From the NCBI GenBank assembly GCA_036557185.1, contig DATBHZ010000039.1:1-10935 (forward strand): a DNA stretch of 10,935 bases, read 5' to 3'. Positions 1-5,428 of the stretch are shown piece by piece; positions within the stretch are counted from its first letter, which is position 1, and the number at the start of each line of letters is the position of its first letter. The translations under genes were made by a program, and so were the position numbers. The notes below the pieces were generated by a model that worked only from the letters and a program-made list of their open reading frames with translations, ran no database searches and was not told the DNA's origin. The DNA is from DATBHZ01 sp036557185. Its GTDB lineage: Bacteria > Actinomycetota > Acidimicrobiia > IMCC26256 > JAENVU01.

Positions 1-585
1 CTCGGGACGTTCCAGCTCGTCGGCATCCCGCCGGCACCGCGCGGTCTGCCGCAGATCGAGGTGGCGTTCGACATCGACGCGAACGGCATCGTGAACGTGA
101 GCGCCAAGGACCTCGGCACCGGCAAGGAGCAGGCCATGACCATCACGGGTGGCACCGCTCTCGGCAAGGACGAGATCGAGCGCATGATGCGCGACGCCGA
201 GGCCCACGCGGAAGAGGACCGGAAGCGGCGTGAAGAGGTCGAGATCCGCAACAACGCTGACAACCTCGTCTTCCAGACCGAGAAGCTCCTCAAGGAGCAG
301 GGCGACAAGGTGCAGCCCGCTGAGCGCGAGAAGATCGAAGGCTCGTTGAAGGCCTTGAAGGACGCGTTGGCAGGTACGGACATCGACGCCGTCAAGCGCG
401 GTCACGAGGAGCTCATCAACGCGAGCCAGGAGTTCGCGCAGCGCTTGTACTCGGCTGCGCAGCAGAACGCTGCGGCCGGCGCTGAGGGCGCGGCGGATTC
501 GGCGGCGGGAGCGAGCACGCCCGACGACGACGAGGTCGCTGAGGCCGAGATCGTCGACGAGCCCGGTGAGGCGACGGGATCGTGA
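1..585 (+). CDS. dnaK: Chaperone protein DnaK (Hsp70), C-terminal part
   Basis: This is the 3' part of an Hsp70 gene; its start lies before the window and 194 residues are visible. DnaK is the cytoplasmic ATP-driven chaperone that binds exposed hydrophobic peptides and works with DnaJ, GrpE and ClpB. The visible part opens in the last strands of the substrate-binding beta domain (PRGLPQIEVAFDIDANGIV, NVSAKD, GKEQ). It continues through the alpha-helical lid (DEIERMMRDAEAHAEEDRKR onward) and ends in an Ala/Gly-rich linker and acidic tail (DDDEVAEAEIVDEP), as in actinobacterial DnaK. The ATPase domain is not in view. The stop codon overlaps the grpE GTG start by four bases (GTGA), pointing to translational coupling. 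Family assignment is certain; nothing appears broken. Confidence 0.97.
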   Translation, partial: LGTFQLVGIPPAPRGLPQIEVAFDIDANGIVNVSAKDLGTGKEQAMTITGGTALGKDEIERMMRDAEAHAEEDRKRREEVEIRNNADNLVFQTEKLLKEQGDKVQPAEREKIEGSLKALKDALAGTDIDAVKRGHEELINASQEFAQRLYSAAQQNAAAGAEGAADSAAGASTPDDDEVAEAEIVDEPGEATGS

Positions 586-1109
586 GCCATTCCCGCGCAG
601 AGGGTGAGCCCGACGGCGCGCATGGCGAAGGCGACGAGAGCCCCGACGACGTCGCGGCGATCCTCGAGGCGGATCTCGAGCGTCTGACCGACGAGCGGGA
701 CGAGCTGCGCGCGCTCGCCCAGCAGGTGCAAGCGGAGTTCGAGAACTACCGCAAGCGCATGCTGCGCGAGCAGACGCAGCAGATCGAGCGTGCGAACGAA
801 GGGCTCGTCGAGCAGCTCCTTCCCGCGCTCGATTCGCTCGAAGCTGCGATCGCGCAGCTCGACGACGGTGCCAACGAGAACGTGCGCAAGGGGCTCGAGC
901 TCGTGCACGCCGAGGTCTACAGCGTGCTGCAGAAGGCCGGTCTCGAGAAGATCGACGCCGAGGGGCAGCCCTTCGATCCCAACGAGCACGAAGCGGTGAT
1001 GCACGAGCCCGACGAGGGTGGTGAACCGACCGTCCGTGCGATCGTCCGTACCGGGTACCGCTTGAAGGGCCGCGTGTTGCGGCCCGCGATGGTGAAGGTC
1101 TCGGGGTAG
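582..1109 (+). CDS. grpE: GrpE, nucleotide exchange factor of DnaK
   Basis: GrpE is a dimeric cytoplasmic co-chaperone that releases ADP from DnaK and resets its cycle; its long helix also acts as a thermosensor in studied relatives. The 175-residue product has an acidic, disordered N-terminus (about residues 1-25). A long charged helix follows (about 28-95, containing FENYRKRMLREQ, the segment most conserved in the family). The C-terminal beta-wing domain carries the GrpE signature (FDPNEHEAVMHEP, then RTGYRLKGRVLRPAMVKVS). Length is normal for actinobacteria. The GTG start at 582 is chosen because it overlaps the dnaK stop and gives a typical acidic leader. Only four bases separate the stop from the dnaJ start, so it sits inside the dnaK-grpE-dnaJ-hspR operon. 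Confidence 0.96.
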   Translation: MSHSRAEGEPDGAHGEGDESPDDVAAILEADLERLTDERDELRALAQQVQAEFENYRKRMLREQTQQIERANEGLVEQLLPALDSLEAAIAQLDDGANENVRKGLELVHAEVYSVLQKAGLEKIDAEGQPFDPNEHEAVMHEPDEGGEPTVRAIVRTGYRLKGRVLRPAMVKVSG

Positions 1110-1113
1110 GCAC

Positions 1114-2277
1114 GTGGCCCCACAACGCGAGTGGTTCGAGAAGGATTACTACGCAGTGCTCGGCGTGTCCTCCGACGCGACCGACAAGGACATCGCGCGC
1201 GCGTACCGGAAGCTCGCCAAGGAGAACCATCCGGACGCGAATCCCGGCAACAAGGACGCGGAGGAGCGGTTCAAGGAGGTCTCCGCCGCGAACGACGTGC
1301 TCGGCGACACCGCGAAGCGCAAGGAGTACGACGAGGTCCGCCAGATGGTCGCGAGCGGCGCCTTCGCGGGCGCTGGCCCGGGCGGCTTCGGTCCCGGCGG
1401 CTTCGGCGGCGAGCAGACCTTCGACTTCGGTGAAGGCGTCGACCTCGGGGACATCCTCGGAGGGATCTTCGGCGGTGGTGGCCGCCAGGGAGGGTTCGGA
1501 CGCGGCCGTCGCGGCGCGCGCAACGCGCCCCAGCGCGGTCAGGACCTCGAGACCGAGCTGCACCTCGACTTCCTCGAGGCGGTGCACGGAGTGACCACGA
1601 CCGTCTCGTTCACCGCCGAGGCGACGTGCTCCGTCTGCCACGGCACGGGTGCCGAGCCGGGGACCACGCCGGAGGTGTGTCCGCAGTGCCACGGCAGCGG
1701 ACAGATCGCCGTCGACCAGGGCCCGTTCTCCTTCTCGCAGGTGTGCCCGACGTGCGGTGGGCGCGGAGCGCTCATCAAGACGCCGTGCCACCGGTGCCAC
1801 GGTCACGGCGTCGAGGTGCGCCCGCGCGACGTGAAGGTCAAGATCCCGGCCGGCGTCGACGACGGGCAACGCATCCGCGTCAAGGGCAGAGGCGGGGCAG
1901 GCACCAACGGCGCGCCCCCTGGCGATCTCTACGTCGTCGTCCATGTGAAGGCGCACGAGGTGTTCGGACGCCGCGGCAAGTACGACCTCACGGTCCACGT
2001 GCCGGTGACCTTCGCTGAGGCCACGCTCGGAGCACAGGTCAAGGTCCCGACGCTCGGTGACCCCGTCACGCTGAAGGTCAAGGGCGGCACACAGTCGGGC
2101 ACCACGCAGAAGGTCAAGGGTCGCGGCATCGTCCCGCCCAGAGGCGCTGCCGGTGACCTCTACGTCACGTTCGACGTCGTCGTCCCGAAGAAGGTCCACA
2201 AGGACCAGCGTGCGGCGGTGGAAGCTGTGGCCGAGGCGTTCGCGGAGAACCCGCGAGCCACATTGGGAGTCGAATGA
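1114..2277 (+). CDS. dnaJ: Chaperone protein DnaJ (Hsp40, class I)
   Basis: DnaJ delivers unfolded substrates to DnaK and stimulates its ATPase. The 387-residue protein has the full class I architecture. The J domain (about residues 10-75) carries the essential HPD motif at 39-41. A Gly/Phe-rich linker follows (about 82-135). The zinc-binding domain has four CxxCxGxG repeats beginning at Cys172, Cys189, Cys211 and Cys225 (CSVCHGTG, CPQCHGSG, CPTCGGRG, CHRCHGHG), so both zinc sites are intact. The C-terminal beta-sandwich domains complete it (about 235-375, with PAGVDDGQRIRVKGRG). The start is GTG, four bases after the grpE stop. The stop TGA overlaps the hspR start. Position between grpE and hspR corresponds to the operonic DnaJ1 type of actinobacteria, though a second dnaJ elsewhere cannot be judged. 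Confidence 0.96.
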   Translation: MAPQREWFEKDYYAVLGVSSDATDKDIARAYRKLAKENHPDANPGNKDAEERFKEVSAANDVLGDTAKRKEYDEVRQMVASGAFAGAGPGGFGPGGFGGEQTFDFGEGVDLGDILGGIFGGGGRQGGFGRGRRGARNAPQRGQDLETELHLDFLEAVHGVTTTVSFTAEATCSVCHGTGAEPGTTPEVCPQCHGSGQIAVDQGPFSFSQVCPTCGGRGALIKTPCHRCHGHGVEVRPRDVKVKIPAGVDDGQRIRVKGRGGAGTNGAPPGDLYVVVHVKAHEVFGRRGKYDLTVHVPVTFAEATLGAQVKVPTLGDPVTLKVKGGTQSGTTQKVKGRGIVPPRGAAGDLYVTFDVVVPKKVHKDQRAAVEAVAEAFAENPRATLGVE

Positions 2278-2600
2278 TGGCCAAGCAGGACGATCGTGCG
2301 CTCTACATCATCTCGGTGGCTGCCGATCTCGCCGGTGTGCACCCCCAGACGCTGCGCATCTACGAGCGCAAGGGCCTCATCGAGCCGGAGCGGACGGCCG
2401 GCCGGAGCCGCCGTTACTCGGAGCGCGACATCGCGCTCCTTCGGCGCATCCAAGAGCTGACCAACGAGGGCGTCGGGCTCGCAGGTGTTCGCAAGATCCT
2501 CGAGCTCGAAGCCGAGGTCGATCGGCTCAAGGCGCGCATCGACCAGCTCGAGAGCCGCTACCGCCGCGAGCTCGTGCCTCTTCGGAGCACCAGGTACTGA
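2277..2600 (+). CDS. hspR: HspR, MerR-family heat-shock repressor
   Basis: HspR represses dnaK operons and clpB in actinobacteria by binding the HAIR inverted repeat, with DnaK as co-repressor in studied species. The 107-residue protein opens MAKQDD and has a MerR-type winged helix-turn-helix at about residues 10-75 (IISVAADLAGVHPQTLRIYERKGLI, then RRYSERDIALLRRIQEL). A short coiled coil follows (about 78-98). Two ATGs are possible, at 2274 and 2277. I chose 2277 because GGGAG at 2265-2269 is then seven bases upstream and the protein starts MAK as HspR commonly does; 2274 adds one Met. Either start overlaps the dnaJ stop. The C-terminus stops soon after the coiled coil and seems to lack the tail of longer HspR proteins. 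The last 43 bases are antisense to the methyltransferase gene. Confidence 0.93.
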   Translation: MAKQDDRALYIISVAADLAGVHPQTLRIYERKGLIEPERTAGRSRRYSERDIALLRRIQELTNEGVGLAGVRKILELEAEVDRLKARIDQLESRYRRELVPLRSTRY

Positions 2601-3304
2601 CGGTACGACAGCTTCCGAGCCCGCTCGAACCGGAACAGTCCCGCATCGATCGCACCGAACAGCCGCTCGCCGTGCCCGCGGAGCACGTAGCTCGAGATGA
2701 GACGCGTGAAGAGCAGCTCCGGATACGTCACGCGCACGTCGAACTCGCGACGCAGCTCGTCGATCTCGCGTGGCTCGAGCGGGAACTCCTCGTCGTCTCC
2801 GTGCTTCGGGATCCCAAACCTCCCGACGAGGTGGGTGCGCGACCACACGAGCGTTTGGCTCATCGCGCTGTTCTCGTAGAAGAACGCGACGCCGCCCGGC
2901 GCCATCGAACGAGCGAGCACGCCGACGAACGCGTCGAAGGGCTCGAGGTGGTGCAGGATCATCGACCCGAAGACGAAGTCGAACGGACCGAGACGCTCGA
3001 TCTCGAACGCGTCCGCGACGACTGGTGTGATCGTGTTCAGTGAGTGGGCTCCGCAGTCATCACGCAGCGCGCTGATCGCGACCTCGCTCTGATCGACTGC
3101 CGTGACGCGCGCGCCGCGGCCTGCGAAGAAACGCGAGTACTCGCCTCCGCCACAGCCGAGATCGAGCAAGCGGGCACCGTCCACCGTCCCGAACGCCTCG
3201 AGCGCGGCACACCCCACCGCATCGTCGTCCGGCACGTCGACTGTTGAGAGCCCCGAGCCTTGGTACACCGCGTCCCAATGGGACGCGGTTCGATGATCCT
3301 CCAC
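2558..3304 (-). CDS. Class I SAM-dependent methyltransferase
   Basis: A 248-residue soluble protein with a Rossmann-like methyltransferase fold; the substrate is unknown. Visible motifs are HWDAVY at 9-14 (a common lead-in), the glycine-rich SAM loop LLDLGCGGG at 46-54, and the acidic end of strand 2 at VDQS (Asp70, expected to hold the SAM ribose). A later motif GPFDFVFGSMILHHLEP starts near 105. The C-terminal third (from about residue 150) is a family-specific region I cannot place. No membrane segment or signal peptide is apparent. The GTG start at 3304 is the only reasonable initiator between the hydrolase stop and the conserved core, but it has no good ribosome binding site. Codons 6-13 are built on an 11-base-arm palindrome. 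It lies 40 bases downstream of the hydrolase gene on the same strand, so co-transcription is likely. Its 3' end overlaps hspR convergently by 43 bases. Confidence 0.85.
   Translation of the reverse strand: MEDHRTASHWDAVYQGSGLSTVDVPDDDAVGCAALEAFGTVDGARLLDLGCGGGEYSRFFAGRGARVTAVDQSEVAISALRDDCGAHSLNTITPVVADAFEIERLGPFDFVFGSMILHHLEPFDAFVGVLARSMAPGGVAFFYENSAMSQTLVWSRTHLVGRFGIPKHGDDEEFPLEPREIDELRREFDVRVTYPELLFTRLISSYVLRGHGERLFGAIDAGLFRFERARKLSYRQYLVLRRGTSSRR
3267..3289. repeat. Perfect palindrome, 11-base arms, 1-base centre
   Basis: The left arm ACCGCGTCCCA (3267-3277) is the exact reverse complement of the right arm TGGGACGCGGT (3279-3289), with a single A at 3278 between them. It covers codons 6-13 of the methyltransferase (read as TASHWDA plus the first two bases of a Val codon), 15 bases inside the chosen GTG start. 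The HWD residues are a recurring methyltransferase motif, so part of the symmetry may be coincidence of coding. It could be an operator for a dimeric regulator, or an mRNA hairpin shielding early codons. No function is shown. Confidence 0.8.
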
Positions 3305-3344
3305 CCCTGGCGAGGTTAGGTGGCGAGCTGCGGACCTCGAAAGC

Positions 3345-5192
3345 TCAGAACGCGACGGCGTAGTTGGTGCCCAGCTGCGCGACGCCGTCGGCTCGGTCGT
3401 GCGGACCGTAGGCGGGATTCCATCCGGAGGGCGGTGCGTCGCCGACGGGATGGACGCCGCCGAAGCCGTCGAGCACCGTGTAGCCGCGGCCGCTCGGCGT
3501 GAGCGTGATGTCGCGTGCGATGTCCCAGGCTCCCCAGTAGGGACTGCGTCCCACGAGCACCGCGTCACCTGCCGTGTGGATGCCGCCGAACCCGTCGAGG
3601 AGGTACACGCCGTCGCCCGAGGGTGAGTACGCAAACGCCCGCGCGATCTTGAATCGCCAGTATCCGGCAAAGAGCCTCGGCGCGTCGCCCGCGACGTGGA
3701 AGCCCCCGTACGCATCGAGCACGCTGATGCCGTTGCCGCTCGGGGTGATCGCGACATCCCGTGCGATGTCCCACCCGCGCCAGTACGCGACCTGCGCCTG
3801 GCCGACCGTCCCCGATGTCGCGCTCCCGAACTTGTGGAGGCCGCCGTAGCCGTCGAGCACGACGTAGCCCTTGCCGTCGGGCATGACTGCGAGACCGCGC
3901 GCGATGTCGCTGGCGAATCGCGGTGAGCCGTAACCGGTGGCCCCGTCGAATGCCGTGACCGTTCCGTTGCCCTGCAACACGTAGTAGCCCCCGGTCGGGC
4001 TGTCGACGACACGGCGTCCGACGAGCACGTTGATTGGTGCGCCGGCGCCTTCCATCACCGCTTGGAGCTCGCCGTATGCGGGCTTGGGCGCCCAGTTGGT
4101 CGTGACCAGGCCCATGTTCTGCTCCCAGCTGGCGGGGTTCGTCCCCGAGTCCCGGAGCTGGAAGTAGGAGAGCTGTCCCGTGAACGAGGCGAACGTCGAG
4201 TTCCAGCCGGTGTAGTAGTCGAAGACCCACTTCGCCTGGTTGCTCGGGCTCAGCGCGTTCTTCGCATCGCCTGTCGGAGCGCCGACCTCGGTGCCCCAGA
4301 TCTTCTTCTCTGCGTCACCGAACCAGGCCATCACGTTGTGCAACGACAGCGTCTGCGTGAAAGCGTTCCAAGGCTGCGCGTCCAACGGGTTGACCGGGAA
4401 CATGTACGGGTGATGTCCGACGGCGTCGAAGTACCCCTTCGCGCCGTCCGTGTAGAGGTCGGTCAGCCAGGTCACCGGCGAGTACGAGCTGCCGTCGCGC
4501 GCGTTCGGCTCGGGCGCGGTCCCGCCCGTGATCACCGTCGCAGTCGGGTCTGCGTCCTTGATCGCGGGGTAGGCGGCGCGGAGCATGTCGGTGTAGTGCT
4601 GCGGGTCGGGCTTCGGCTGCGCGAACGCCGGGTTGTTCGGCTCGTTCCAGATCGACCAGGTCTCGATCGAGCCGCGCAGTGCCGGATCGGTCGAGCTCGC
4701 TCCGTAGCGCATGACGGCGGCCTGGGCGAAGGTGGCGTAGTCCGCCACGTTGACGGGCAAGCAGTGCGTCGAGCCGGTCGGGCAGTTCGCAGGGCGCGCC
4801 CAGGTCGGGCTGTAGGCGAGTGTCGCGTCGACGGTGAGCCCTCGGGAGGTCGCGGCCTGTACCACCCGGTCGGTCGCGTCCCACCAGAACGTGCCCGGAC
4901 CGTGTTGCTGGATGCTCGGCCAGTCGACGTCGATGGTGATGCTCGAGACGCCGGTGCCCGCGATGGCGTCGAGGTCGTGTGCGAGATCGGCGTCGGACTC
5001 CCAGAGGATCTGGCTCCCGGGCGTGATGCCGGCGCGTTCCGACACCCACGTGTTGACCGGCCTTCCGGCCGAGGTGACTCGCGTCGTGGCCGCGTTGTCG
5101 GCGGGCGACGGTGACGCGCCGGCGAGGGGGCCGAGCAGGACGGCCGCCGCGACGGCAGCGAGCGCGATGCGACTACGGATCCGTCCTGCCAC
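3345..5192 (-). CDS. Secreted clan GH-A glycoside hydrolase-like protein with C-terminal repeats
   Basis: A 615-residue exported protein, probably a glycan-cleaving enzyme of unknown substrate. Residues 1-26 form a signal peptide (Arg-rich start, Ala/Leu core, likely AGA/S cleavage at 26/27). Residues about 45-385 look like a (beta/alpha)8 barrel of clan GH-A, nearest in style to GH39 or GH5. WSIWNEPN (179-186) supplies the probable acid/base Glu184, and IWGTEVGAP (298-306) the probable nucleophile Glu302. That 118-residue spacing suits strands 4 and 7 of the barrel. Cys137 and Cys144 may form a disulfide. Residues about 395-615 are tandem propeller-like repeats. The GTG start at 5192 is supported by GAGGGA (5201-5206) eight bases upstream. 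The gene is divergent from clpB across 236 bases and precedes the methyltransferase. The barrel could instead be a non-catalytic carbohydrate binder, but both catalytic glutamates seem present. Confidence 0.85.
   Translation of the reverse strand: MAGRIRSRIALAAVAAAVLLGPLAGASPSPADNAATTRVTSAGRPVNTWVSERAGITPGSQILWESDADLAHDLDAIAGTGVSSITIDVDWPSIQQHGPGTFWWDATDRVVQAATSRGLTVDATLAYSPTWARPANCPTGSTHCLPVNVADYATFAQAAVMRYGASSTDPALRGSIETWSIWNEPNNPAFAQPKPDPQHYTDMLRAAYPAIKDADPTATVITGGTAPEPNARDGSSYSPVTWLTDLYTDGAKGYFDAVGHHPYMFPVNPLDAQPWNAFTQTLSLHNVMAWFGDAEKKIWGTEVGAPTGDAKNALSPSNQAKWVFDYYTGWNSTFASFTGQLSYFQLRDSGTNPASWEQNMGLVTTNWAPKPAYGELQAVMEGAGAPINVLVGRRVVDSPTGGYYVLQGNGTVTAFDGATGYGSPRFASDIARGLAVMPDGKGYVVLDGYGGLHKFGSATSGTVGQAQVAYWRGWDIARDVAITPSGNGISVLDAYGGFHVAGDAPRLFAGYWRFKIARAFAYSPSGDGVYLLDGFGGIHTAGDAVLVGRSPYWGAWDIARDITLTPSGRGYTVLDGFGGVHPVGDAPPSGWNPAYGPHDRADGVAQLGTNYAVAF
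3348..3992 (-). repeat. Tandem propeller-like repeats of 40-46 residues in the hydrolase
   Basis: Residues 401-615 of the hydrolase contain about five related units, at approximately 401-440, 441-486, 487-526, 527-568 and 569-615. Each carries a version of IAR-x3-A-x2-PsG-x-GY-x-VLDGyGG-x-H-x2-G, with VLDGYGGLHKFG, VLDAYGGFHVAG, LLDGFGGIHTAG and VLDGFGGVHPVG as the clearest copies. The first unit (YYVLQGNGTVTAFDG) is degenerate and the last ends in an incomplete strand pair (NYAVAF). IAR recurs at residues 430, 476, 516 and 558, a period of 46, 40 and 42. Such lengths suit blades of a small beta-propeller with first and last units closing the ring. A carbohydrate-binding role is inference. 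Confidence 0.75.
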
Positions 5193-5374
5193 CGGGCCGT
5201 TCCCTCTGCCGTTCCGTGTCCGAAGGTCGAGCGACCCAATTCATCGACGCCCCCGCGCCGACGCTTGAGACGCGCGGCCCGGGCTGGGCGGCCCCCGCGG
5301 CGGCGCGAGGCTTGACGGGGCGCGGTATCGGCGAGACCCTGTTTTCGCGGGATTTTCCGCCACTCGGGAACAAA

Positions 5375-5395
5375 CTTGACAACAAAGTTGTCAAC
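5375..5395. promoter_or_regulatory. HAIR-like inverted repeat, candidate HspR operator of clpB
   Basis: A perfect inverted repeat, TTGACAAC-AAA-GTTGTCAA (5376-5394), lies 34 bases upstream of the clpB start. With the flanking bases it reads CTTGA-N11-TCAAC. The known HspR operator HAIR is CTTGAGT-N7-ACTCAAG, that is CTTGA-N11-TCAAG, so spacing and outer bases match except the last base, while the inner GT/AC pair is replaced by CA/TG. HspR is encoded in the same window and clpB is a known HspR target in actinobacteria. The left arm also reads TTGACA like a -35 box, but I see no convincing -10 box at 16-19 bases. The site could act on the divergent hydrolase gene as well. Confidence 0.6.
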
Positions 5396-5419
5396 CTTGG
5401 GGACCACCGATCAACAGGC

Positions 5420-5425
5420 AGGAGG
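5420..5425 (+). promoter_or_regulatory. Ribosome binding site fixing the clpB start
   Basis: AGGAGG stands three bases before the ATG at 5429. The clpB reading frame is open for about 106 further codons upstream, so this site, together with the ClpB-like opening MPLDPNKLTRKTQEAI, decides the start. The spacing is short but the match is perfect. Confidence 0.75.
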
Positions 5426-5428
5426 CCC

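Noticed and set aside
2153..3043. Plus-strand frame of about 296 codons across the dnaJ end, hspR and the methyltransferase
   Set aside because: It overlaps two well-supported genes in another frame and one on the other strand, and its product is Arg-rich without motifs.
3305..4012. Upstream extension of the methyltransferase frame into the hydrolase gene
   Set aside because: The frame happens to be open, but its translation is Ser/Thr/Arg-rich noise out of frame with the hydrolase repeats; the methyltransferase homology begins at about 3304.
4062..5114. 350-codon plus-strand frame antisense to the hydrolase
   Set aside because: Val/Arg/Gly-rich translation without any family motif; typical of antisense frames in GC-rich genes, while the minus-strand product has a signal peptide and catalytic motifs.
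2558..5192. Transposon or integron cargo
   Set aside because: No transposase, integrase, terminal inverted repeats, target duplications or tRNA were seen at the edges, and base composition is not visibly different from the flanks.
5111..5428. N-terminal extension of ClpB by about 106 codons
   Set aside because: The extra part is Arg/Pro/Gly-rich with no domain, crosses the HAIR-like site, and a perfect AGGAGG precedes the ATG at 5429 where ClpB homology starts.
5193..5428. CIRCE element for HrcA control of clpB
   Set aside because: No TTAGCACTC-N9-GAGTGCTAA match is present; the inverted repeat fits HAIR geometry instead.
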